64,000 nt of DNA. Source: Stenopsyche tienmushanensis. Lineage: Eukaryota; Arthropoda; Insecta; Trichoptera; Stenopsychidae. The stretch's first letter is position 1. Every line of letters starts with the position of its first letter. The notes beneath the pieces were generated by a model. That model saw only the letters and a list, made by a program, of their open reading frames with translations. It had not been told where the DNA came from and ran no database searches. The stretch is taken from positions 226,441 through 290,440 of the forward strand of contig WACJ01000356.1 of the NCBI GenBank assembly GCA_008973525.1, in the 5' to 3' direction. This document shows positions 36,862-46,652 of this stretch, piece by piece. The translations under genes were made by a program, and so were the position numbers.

Positions 36862-37234
36862 AGCGAATTTAGATATATTAGAAATTAAGCAAAAAGTTGT
36901 TTGACTTATATATTTTATTGCATAAAGGCGAGTTGAGTGTCCTGCGGGATCATTTACTGGCTTTGAGCATTTCTTGTTTAGGATTGTTAAAAAAATTAAT
37001 ATTTTTTATTAATATTGTATACACGCTATTAAAAATTAATTTTATATTTAGGATAGTCTAAATTTATTAATAAGTACAGTTTTTTTATATATTTATTTGA
37101 AAAAAAAATACCAAGAGCAATTAAAATTTGAAGACATTTTTGATCTGAAGACACTTAGTGTAATAATATTTAGACATTAATTATTTTTCCTACGAAAAAA
37201 TATAGCGACACAGCGTTGAGTAGCTGGTGCTTAA
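36862..37234 (+). repeat. Unclassified repeat F, copy 2 (interrupted)
   Basis: Matches 25312-25690. At its right end, TTAA 37231-37234, it is broken by the piggyBac-like element and resumes at 38014 (TTAAGTAGTTAATAAG, compare TTAATTGGTTAAAG at 25677-25690). Confidence 0.65.
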
Positions 37235-38013
37235 CCTGTTAAGTGGGCATGACGTATAAATACGTCTAAAATAACTGCATCGAAATTGGTTAGGACGTAT
37301 ATATACGTCCTTGAAATATATGTTGAGTCCTAAAGCAGGTGGAACTTTTTTTGTTTTGTTTAACGAATGTGAGATAGGTAGCAAATTGATTGCACTTCGC
37401 TATTGTGTTGGGGTGGACATGTACTTAGTTAGCGGTAACTAATAACATAAGGTAAGATTCAAAGGCAAACTTATAGTTTTAAAATGGAAGCACAAAAAAT
37501 ACGTATTCATGCTCAGTTCAGACAACATAGTAAAAAGCCATCCTATGGCATTAAAAAGCAGTATTACACAAAGACTCTCACGCTTAATTGAAAGGCATTT
37601 TTAAAGAACAAATGAAAGGGAACACAGGAAAAACTAAAGCCAGGAAATGTCGAGATTTTTACAAAAAAGGGAAAGAATCTATATATTGGTGTACGGATTG
37701 TGAAGTAACACTACGTATCAACAACTATTTTAAAATATATCACACAGAAGTTGATTTTTGAATTTATGTATGGATATATTTTATTTCTTTAAACTCATGT
37801 TTTTATTTTCTTGATGTGCTTTTGTTTATTGTTTTGTAATTGTTAACTTCTCTGTATATTTCATTGTTTTTTTTTTATAAATTCTAAGCATCCTAAAAAA
37901 TAAAATAATATGAACTCATGCCAGGTGGGCATGACGTATATATACGTCCTAACGAAAATGTGCGTGCCCACTGTATGTTGCGTTATTGAAAAGGAATTTC
38001 CTCGCTTAATAAG
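37235..38013 (+). mobile_element. piggyBac-like deletion element, copy A
   Basis: 779 bp flanked by TTAA at 37231-37234 and 38014-38017. The ends are CCTGTTAAGTGGG and, inverted, CTTATTAAGCGAGG. Three copies of the palindrome (G)GACGTATATATACGTC(C) or a one-base variant lie at 37251-37266, 37293-37310 and 37933-37949. A transposase C-terminal remnant lies at about 37484-37761. The interior is a deletion product, so it could move only with an enzyme supplied from elsewhere. Confidence 0.85.
37484..37761 (+). pseudogene. piggyBac-like transposase C-terminus, frameshifted
   Basis: Reading + strand from ATG 37484 there is a basic stretch (FRQHSKKPSYGIKK). After a shift comes LIERHF, then in one frame at 37644-37761 the Cys-rich end RKCRDFYKKGKESIYWCTDC, a short spacer, and YFKIYHTEVDF before TGA. 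This pattern (C-x-n-GKES-x-W/C-x2-C...F-x-YHT) is the piggyBac-family C-terminal zinc-binding tail. Some expected Cys are replaced, for example the position after VTL is Arg. Confidence 0.8.
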
Positions 38014-38017
38014 TTAA

Positions 38018-39998
38018 GTAGTTAATAAGAAATAAGAAGAATTTATGTACTTTAATGTACGCCTCACATAACAATGATAATTTTCAATTGAGAATAATAT
38101 TTTTAATTCAATTCTTGAAACAATTTTTAAATTCACTATCATTTTTGTCAGCCCTGTAATTGCAACCCACCCCAATGCTAAACCAATGACAGCCTCTTTG
38201 AGTCGCAAGTTTGTAGAAAGAGGCAATGAAATTACGACGGTTGGCTTCCGCGCTTTCCCGCGGCCAAGACGTTTGGTCGGATCCCAAGACAAGTTAAACG
38301 ACGATTGAGCTCCAATTCAATTCTCTGTGCTTCTTCTCACCTTTATTTTTTTATGTGACATTTAGCAATCCTTTTTATGGATCGTCATCGTCGCTAATCA
38401 TTTTGACGTGGATTTTCATAGCGAATATAAGTTTTTAAAAATGATTTGAGGATATCGAGTTATTAGTATCGTCTTTTGAAATGTTATTGCTTCGTCATCT
38501 ATGGTTGATAGACAGTTGTAATAAGAATTTATTCAGTTTCAGCAGCTAAGGCATCGTCTTCTACTTTTGTTAGTCTTCCAAATCTATGACTATCGATAGC
38601 GTAGTTGTTTATTTGGATTTTATATATGTTACGTACTATGGCATCAAAATACTTTTGAAGTATCATCAAGTCTGTCGTATTTCTTTAAATATCCTGCTCG
38701 TTTATCTGTACAGAATTTAATGGTGTCCCTATTGATCTGCACCGACGATGTCGCCTCAGTGCAGGCATAGTCTTACTAAAAAAATGGAACAAAAAAGATG
38801 ATCATATTTTATTGCAGACGATATGGTCTTAGCGAGGAGGTATTTTGTTCATGAACTTTGACGGCCGATTTTAACAGTGAGCATTTCAAGTGATGTGCAA
38901 AGGCGTGCGTAACGAGCCGTTTCCTATCACGTATTTCGATCCGATGAAGCAGAAAGTTATAGTACGTGAAAGAAAATTCAAAAGAATGAAACTGGCGATG
39001 GAACAGGTGGAAACAATATAAAAAAAAACTGTTACGGAAATCGTCGAACGTGCAAGATTTATGGACGAGAGTTGTTGCCACGAAGACGCTGACCGCGAAA
39101 TGGCTTCATCGAGTGATTCACATAAAGCTCCGGCGAGCTTTATTCAAGATCATGATCCACTTTCCGAGTTGTCCTTCGGTTTATTGGCCAGATATGCTTA
39201 TCCGATGTCGGTAATTTGCGATGTTCGCGAAAGCCGGTTGAGAGGGCGTCTAGGTTCCTCTTACATAGGATGGTAGGTGTGCACCATAATATGTTGTTGT
39301 GTGGCTGTGGATATTGAGTCGTGATGCTCAACTTCGCAATAAACATGAGCACCTACACGCCGTGTGTGCAAAACAATGTAAATACATATAACATCCTGTA
39401 CCCAGCCTCATACAACTTTCGACCATCACAGATATTTCAACTGCCATATTTAACTTTGAATTCTAGCTCTAACTAGACTTTTCTTCTAAATAATCAAACC
39501 TTTAATTCAATAAAAATGGGCCAATAAACATTCATTTTCAGCAACAAAAGATTAACTTATGGTACCAAATGTATTCATATTATATAATTTGAGACTTTTA
39601 TTGCGTGTTTACTTTAAACAGATTGTCAACATCCACTTTTGCGGCAAAACCTTAGAAGATCATGAGAAAGTCGATTGATGGGAAGAAATTAGAATAACGG
39701 GCTATAAAAAAGAGTATTTCAGATAGGTTGACATTTGTATGCTTAACGTTTTATTTGTGTAAATATGTATTAAATGTGAAAATTTGGGTAATTTTTCAGC
39801 GTTGAAAAAAATTCTATTTCGACAACCCTGACATTTAGGACATAGGGTCTATGTGTGGATCAGCAAAAGACCCCTCCTGGCCACCAAAAATATTTTGTCG
39901 GCCAATGTGCGAAACACCCTGTACATCTAAACAATAAAGAGAAAAATGCAATTATTGCTACATAAAATTACATACAAATATTAAGATACTTACATGTA
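38018..39998. other. Intergenic; possible RT motif and a broken ORF
   Basis: At 38802-38860 one frame reads YFIADDMVLARRYF, resembling the [YF]xADD catalytic motif of reverse transcriptases, bounded by stops. From 38881 a frame is open for 46 codons, has one TAA (38998-39000 region), then continues open to TAG near 39276, including MDESCCHEDADREMASSSD. I do not recognise the product. It may be a dead retroelement or an old exon. Confidence 0.3.
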
Positions 39999-40114
39999 AT
40001 ACATCACTCAATAAGTTTGTAGGGTTTTTTCAATTTAAGCTTTTTTCTTCTTGTTTTGGGCTCGTTTTTTGCAATTTTTTAAACAAAATCCTACGAACTT
40101 ATTGAGTGATGTAT
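39999..40114. mobile_element. Short inverted-repeat MITE, mariner-type
   Basis: Ends ATACATCACTCAATAAGTTT and, inverted, ATACATCACTCAATAAGTTC, flanked by TA on both sides (39997-39998 and 40115-40116). Total 116 bp with a T-rich centre. A matching single end (CTATGAACTTATTGAGTGATG) occurs at 57182-57202. Confidence 0.8.
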
Positions 40115-40706
40115 TATATGAATGCTCAAATTATGATAAGTGCGCTTGTTTGGATAAACTGATTTCTTTTACATTTGCAAAAGTGTCAATTTGTAAATTA
40201 ATTTTCTATGTACAAATCAATTGATTGTTTGTTTACTTATTTGTGCTACCAAAAAGTAATATTATTTTTCTTGATTTTTTAAAAATTGAATACCGAATTA
40301 GTGTTTCATATTTATTCTATTTCAATCTTTGGAGAGCCAGATCCGGCCCGCGGGCCGTTTGATCTCCGATTAGGTTTTTGGTGTAAATATTTTTTTTTCA
40401 TATCATCAACCTTTTGTGAATTATGTTAATTGTAACAAAGATGTGTATCGTGTTTAACCCTTTGGATTGAAAGCACTATAAAATGCCAATATTGGAAATA
40501 GATGTGGTGTCCCATTTGTGGATATTGTATTAATAGGATTGAATATAGATTTATTGATCAGCCAATACGCGTTTGTGTTCAAATTAATATTTATTCAAAA
40601 TTTTAATGAATTAAGATTTCTTCACAAAAATTAAGGTCCTTGGGATATTTTATAGTTTATAAATACACATTAAATCACGAAGGTTTGACATGCAAAAATC
40701 TGTGTA

Positions 40707-41171
40707 CACTTAAACCTTTTTTGTGCGGTAGAGGTGTTCTGCGGAAAATCGCTTTAAAAAAATCGCACAAAAAAAGCTATGACATATATAGAAAAAGTGA
40801 AGATGCGTTCCATGGATTTTAAAAACCGCATAACTTTGAAACTTCTATATAAAATATATCAAAAATTGCATAAAAAAAGTTAATAAAAAACAGGAAAACA
40901 ATAAGGCAATTAAAAAAAATTAAAAACATTTTTAGTAACATTTAAAGGACATCTTTAAACATTGGTAACATTTTAAGGATGTCTGACATCCACTAGAAAA
41001 ACACTAATTATTTTAATTATAAAATAGTCATTTTTTGGCCTTATTTTGTGATAGTTTGAATTTTTTTGTGAAATTTATGAAATTTAAAAAAAAAAGAAAA
41101 ATTTGTATTAAAAAAACCGCATAACTTCGAAATCGCACAAAAAAAAAATCGCTGAAAAAGAGGTTTGAGTG
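40707..41171 (+). mobile_element. pogo/Tigger-like MITE, copy 1
   Basis: TA-flanked (40705-40706, 41172-41173). Ends CACTTAAACCTTTTTTGTGC and, inverted, CACTCAAACCTCTTTTTC. Subterminal blocks ACCGCATAACTTTGAAA and AATCGCACAAAAAAA recur in both halves. The interior matches 55722-56250 and, inverted, 45833-46650. Non-coding copy. Confidence 0.75.
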
Positions 41172-41173
41172 TA

Positions 41174-42925
41174 TTGGAAATGTATTCAATTTAATACAAA
41201 TAGTTTTAAATAAATCCTCATGAGATAAATAATGGGAAAAGTGTGAAAAATTCATATAAATATACATACTTCCCGAAAGTAATGTGTTTATGTGGGGATA
41301 AAAAGTTGTTAACCTGTTGATTGATTCTTATAAACACCCAATAGATTTTTTATCGACTTCTGAATTTAATAGACCTCCCAACTAAATGATCATTTGTGAT
41401 TTATTCATCAGCAAATAATTTAAAAAATCAGAATTCAATCATCCCAACAAATTCGTTGTACAATATGAAAATATTCTTGATAGGAAGAGGAACAATATTA
41501 TTTTCTGAAACTATTTTTGCATGCTAAAGCAACTGCTTTACACAATTTTACAATGTAAATTCAATATTAAAAAAATGCAAAAACATGCATCTTGTAAAGC
41601 AAATTCAATTAGATAATATTTGTATTGACTATACTTTTAAAAGATACCATGTTTCTTTTAATACGCTTCAAGCAATTGGTGGTAGATCGATTCGATAATT
41701 TGCTTGTGATCTATTTTTTTAATGGCTCAATAAGCTTATTGGATTAATGAGATTGTCTTCGGAAGAACGCTGCAGACATTTGTTGGGGCGTACGTACGTT
41801 TACTCGCATAAGTTATATCGCGTTGAAAAAAGGTTAAACTGAAAGCTTACACATCTAAGTTAAGTATACGTTGTAATGTAGCAAAAATAAATGTGCACAG
41901 ATAATTTTCTGGTTGTAATTTAAAGTCATGACTTTGTGCGGCCTCTCGGCATGGGCCTGTCGATACGTCTCTTGAGGTGCCGCGCACCACAGTGGTGGAA
42001 GCGCACCACGCTCTTGCTTTCTTTAAGAGTTCAAAGCTTTCTGAAGAAGCTTATTCGAAGGCACGACCGAAGAAAATGCAATTTTTAAAGAATTAAATTT
42101 AATATGATTAGGCGCGCCAAACGAAGGGTTAATAACCGTTTCGGCGACGAGCACTGATTGCAAAATTTAATTTCTTGAGCGAATTTCAATTAAAATTTTG
42201 GGCACAAAAGGGATAGCAAATGAGTATAATTGTTCGATGAAACATTGTTATTAGCATTATTTTTTTAAGCTGGGCGTGATGATATTCGAGGCTTACACTC
42301 CCACATGCTTTGGACAAATTGGACTGGTTTGAAATTGCAAATCTTAATTTGAAACTGTAACCATCACGACGCTTTAATTTATAATCAGGGAAGAGTCGGG
42401 CAATTTTCAGCATCGAAAGTCATAAATCTGCAATAGCAGCGCGTGGACACCCGAAGAAATAGAGCCATCATGTGCGTCCAGGGTCTTCGGGGTCGGGGCG
42501 CCCTTTTTCTATGCTGGATGCCTTGATTTCTCGCGTTTATCAATTCGTGATTTATGATGATGAAAGCACATTTTTATGGAGGAGAGAAATCTCTTGCAGA
42601 CACTCATACACACACGTGGATGAGCATCGCGGTGGAACAGGCGACATGAAGTTGGCATTTGAAACCGCAGGATGTCATGCAGGGCCCTCCCACATGCGGC
42701 CCGACAAACATCCAAGCAATTTCCACGGAGACGATTGCGCGACCTGATGGGCGCAACAGTTGCGAATGCGAAAGAAGAAAACCAGGGATGAACACGACGG
42801 GAAACTATTTTTGATGAAGCCCACTAGTCCTTCAATCGGATATTTTTGAACATTCAAGCTTAACGTTTGTATGGAGGGGCTAGTATCATTAAGTAGTCAT
42901 TGATTCTATTTATTTTCAAAGCGAA
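41174..42925. other. Intergenic, nothing recognised
   Basis: AT-rich to about 41900. A CG-richer stretch at 41940-42010 (GGCCTCTCGGCATGGGCCTG) and overlapping opposed ORFs at 42472-42857 show no domain. Confidence 0.4.
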
Positions 42926-42930
42926 ACTTA

Positions 42931-43096
42931 TATAGGCGTGATAGAATAAACGTCACGAAAAGTGAAACTCCAAGCGGCAGTTTCTTTGTATCCATTGCAT
43001 GCATCATAGAGACGCTATACGCATACACTGCAACGCCTATATTTGTATGTAGCAGCTATTAGAGCAGTTGCAAGCCTATTTTATTATATACTTGTG
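42931..43096 (+). repeat. Unclassified repeat C, copy 3
   Basis: TATAGGCGTGATAGAATAAA then CGTCACGAAAAGTGAAACTCC, later TCATAGAGACGCTATACGCAT and AGCCTATTTTATTATATA. An RTE-like tail repeat starts 30 bp beyond. Confidence 0.65.
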
Positions 43097-43126
43097 ATTA
43101 CCCGGCATATGTTGTAATGCCACGTC

Positions 43127-43405
43127 TCGTATAACAAACTGCATATACAAATAATATTTTTATAATGCCTATCTTATTTCCGCAAGTGTAAACAATAAGT
43201 TAGCAATGTTTTATTGCAATCGAATGAACGGTATGACAATGCATAAAATACGAACAAACAAATAATTATTTTTGTATATTAGACTATGCTTATCTTACTC
43301 GCGCAATTCTTAGCAATAAATGGACAAAGTTTTATCGCAATCTGATGAACGGTATTGCAGCGCATAACATACGAACAAACAGAGACTAATTTTTATATAT
43401 TAGAT
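43127..43405 (+). repeat. RTE-like dimeric tail repeat, copy 5
   Basis: Starts CGTATAACAAACTGCATATAC, has both units with GATGAACGGTATTGCAGCGC-type cores, and ends TTTTTATATATTAGAT. Confidence 0.75.
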
Positions 43406-43934
43406 TACACAAATATAGCTTGACACTCCACATTTAATTTGAGCCAAGTGGTTTAATTTCTACTGAACAAGATTTTTTGCATTTTATTATCTATCTTCTA
43501 TATCTTCTAAGCTTATTTTAATTAATATCTCTCTCAACCAACATATGGTATGGTTTTATTTATTGCTTAAATATGTCTTTTAAATATTTTGTTATGTAAT
43601 GATGATCCATTCTCAGATATTTAATATGCATCCATATCTGTTGTATTTATAAAAAAATACCATCTTAAATTGAATCAAGTTGCGGGATTTCATCTATTAA
43701 TATATCAAAGGAGGATTTATGGAAATTGGATCTGGATTTGAAGGACAATGGAATCTTGTTAACAAAGAATTAACATTTTTAAGTTGTAAATTCGATACAT
43801 TTCATAGAAGATGATTTGATGATTTAGCTTTCTTGCAAATCGATGTATTGATGATGGAAAGGACTTTAAACATTAGGTTTAACACATCCGTTAATCTATT
43901 AAAATATCGGTGAATAGTGCTAATGTAAAGTCGG
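43406..43934. other. Intergenic, nothing recognised
   Basis: AT-rich between two repeats; no ORF or repeat recognised. Confidence 0.4.
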
Positions 43935-44180
43935 GGACGCCCCAACGGCTTTACTTCTTCTATCGTGCCGTGATGTTGCTGGACGAATGGATGGGAATAG
44001 ACGGGCGTCGATTAGAAAGATCTGGCTGCAGGAGGGACGACTTCCCGCAGCCAAGGCTAATCGACGACTCCCCCGACTCCCGCATCCTGCGCGTCACTAC
44101 CCAACCGGCAACGGTGCACGTGTAAGAAGCGATCGGTTGGTATGCAGGTGCAATGTCTCTGCAGGGCCACAAGAGATGTA
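43935..44180 (+). repeat. GC-rich repeat D, copy 1
   Basis: Contains GCCGTGATGTTGCTGGACGA, GGGAATAGACGGGCGTCGA, TCTGGCTGCAGGAGG, CCGGCAACGGTGCACG and GCAGGTGCAATGTCTCTGC, in the same order as the reverse complement of 63288-63665. The overlapping ORFs on both strands here are repeat sequence, not genes. Confidence 0.75.
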
Positions 44181-44205
44181 CACAGATTTTTGAAGTGAAA
44201 TTTGT

Positions 44206-44402
44206 ATAGGCGTGATAGGAAAAATTGGCTGGAACGTCACGAAAAGTGAAACTCTAAGCGACAGTTCGTGGCAATGAGAGAGAGAATCGTTTGTGGTATA
44301 TCTGTGTCCATGGCATATAACATAGAGACGCTACGCGCATGCGCCACGTTGTCTATACTGTGCGTGAGTGACCTAGCATAAAGCAACCAATACACCTACT
44401 AC
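44206..44402 (+). repeat. Unclassified repeat C, copy 4
   Basis: TATAGGCGTGATAGGAAAAA, GGAACGTCACGAAAAGTGAA, AGAGAGAGAATCG, CATAGAGACGCTACGCGCAT and AGCATAAAGCAACCA. The most complete copy. It follows directly on repeat D. Confidence 0.7.
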
Positions 44403-45504
44403 ATTTTAATGCATGATCAAGATTAAGATGAATTCGGTACAAGTTATTAGGATTTACTACCAAATGAATAGAGAGCCGCTCTCAATAATGCGTCCAAAGA
44501 AGTCAAACGCCTAATACAATTAAAGTTGCCTTATAAAAACCAGCATATTAAATAGAATGAGAATTTATTCTTGTGTTTTATATAAGAAAGTCTGACAACC
44601 GACATAGTACGGTCGAGCAGAGAAGATTTTTATTTATGGTGTGATGAAGATTCGAAAGATAAACGGCTGCGAAGTATCATCCCTGTCGCCGCGACCAAAT
44701 TAGGATGTGGTTACATGAGATGCACACAAAACGGTAATGTTTATTTATTTCTGCGCGCTGCAAAAAATTGTGATATTAAAGACATTTGAGGTGTAATGAG
44801 GTTGCAGAAGCGTGCAGAGGTGCAGTCATGCTGCAGCCATCGTCGACATATTCTAAAAAGCGGCGTCCTCAAACGATTGCATATTTCACCACCTAATGAA
44901 AAACGTTTTTGTTCATCGGCGTGCGGTTGGCAACACTGCGTGAGACGCCGCCGCATTTGCGAGACCATAGACAATAATCAGGATGTGCGTCGATGGAGCG
45001 CGCTAATTAAAAAGGGGGAGGGGAACGCATAATTGTGCGAAACAATTCAAACAAATTGAATTTAATTCAAATTTAAAAAAATATTTAAATTAATTTAATA
45101 AATAAATAATTATTAAATTTAAGCAACAATTGAACATGTATTAGTTTTTAGAAATAAATTAATTTTTAGTGCGTGGAAAATTACATAGATGGCAGTAGCA
45201 TATTAAAACCATTTATATAGAAAATTTTAATTTAATGATATTTTTAAAAATCATATCTATTATTTTTAAACCAGCCCTATAGAAATCGATATAAAATATT
45301 TATTTATAATATGTCTATTAAAGATCAATATAAATTAATTTTAATGTGTGATATATAATATTAAGAAAATAACACATTATTGTGCGAAAATATATAGCGA
45401 TGAAGAAGAAATAAAATCCAATAATATATATTACATAATAATAAACAATTTATTATTCTTATATTATGAGATTCGATTAAATACGTATATTTACAGTAAT
45501 TATA
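44403..45504. other. Intergenic, nothing recognised
   Basis: GC-richer opposed ORFs at 44741-45032 lack domains. From 45020 onward sequence is extremely AT-rich. Confidence 0.4.
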
Positions 45505-45825
45505 ATATATCACATGTTTTCATATGAAATGTCCGATTTTATGATTTTCGATGGAAAATATTTTTTTTGGACAAATAACACTGTTATTAATATACATATT
45601 TTCAACAATCACACATACATTTCATATGAAAATATCTGATACGATGGGCAAATTTAAATAAATATTTATGTATTGAATTTCATAAACAATTCCGACGAAG
45701 TAATCAATCATTTGCACATCAGATATTAAAATATTTATCAATTTGTATTGGAAAATTGGTACATTTATTTCATTTTTAAATTGATAGAAAATCGGACATT
45801 TCATATGAAAACATTTGATATGTGG
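45505..45825. mobile_element. Inverted-repeat MITE with a TTTCATATGAAA core
   Basis: The left end ATATCACATGTTTTCATATG continues to GTCCGATTTT; the right end at 45788-45825 is its near-perfect reverse complement (about 34 bp). A third, internal copy of TTTCATATGAAAATATCTGA lies near 45620. The target duplication is not clear in AT-rich flanks. Confidence 0.65.
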
Positions 45826-45832
45826 TCAAATT

Positions 45833-46650
45833 TACTTAAACGCACTAAAATTTATTTTTGTGCGATTTCAAAGTTATGCGATTTTTTAAAGCAATTTTTT
45901 TCTTTTTTTTTAATTTCATAAAGAGTACGTATCGAGATATTTTGGATAAAACAGGAAATAAATCATCAACACTAACCGAAATTTGGTATAAAAAAAATAT
46001 TTGGGACTGTGTAAATCAGAATTTCGACCACGTCCTTTATTCTGGTTGAGATTTTTGAAAAAATTGAATTCGTTTTTTTTTGCATTTTTCCAATGTTTCG
46101 ACTTTTAAAAGTACATTCTCGAAATGAATTTTCAAAATTTCAACTACTTTCGGAGTTATAGTTATTTTAGTGATGCGGCAACTTACCATAATGAAATATA
46201 ACTACTTTTTTCAACATGGTTGACATGATCAAGTTTTAATTAATTAATTTACTTCAAACTGGGTACGAATCTTTTCTATATAACTCTTTATTATTTCTAC
46301 CAGATTAATGTCAAAATTTCCTTTTTATCTAATTAAAAAATATTAAAACTGTGATAAAACAAGGTCAAAAAATGACTATAGTGACATATTTACTAATTAT
46401 GAATTATATTGTTGGAAAGAAAAAATCTACACTTAACAATGATGATATTGACATTGGGTATACTATTTCTTCTGAAGAAGAGAGCGAAAATTATCATACA
46501 GCTATTTTATATAGTCGTTTCAAAGTTATGCGGTTTTTAAAATCAATTGAATGCATCTTCATTTTTTCTATGAAAGTCATAGCTTTTTTTGTGCGATACT
46601 TTTATGCGTTTTATGGAACGCATATGTCGCACAAAAAAAATATTTAAGTG
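45833..46650 (-). mobile_element. pogo/Tigger-like MITE, copy 3 (longest)
   Basis: The right end, inverted, is CACTTAAATATTTTTTTTGT, followed by TA 46651-46652. The left end has CTTAAACGCAC and TTTTTGTGCGATTTCAAAGT. It is in the opposite orientation to 40707-41171. On the + strand 46351-46647 is a 98-codon ORF containing MNYIVGKKKSTLNNDDIDIG and TISSEEESENYH; the complement of that text is found in 55722-56250, so it is conserved element sequence, perhaps part of an ancestral transposase. Confidence 0.7.
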
Positions 46651-46652
46651 TA

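Noticed and set aside
40333..40372. GC-rich ATCCGGCCCGCGGGCCGTTT, reminiscent of some hAT ends
   Set aside because: No paired end or target duplication could be found.
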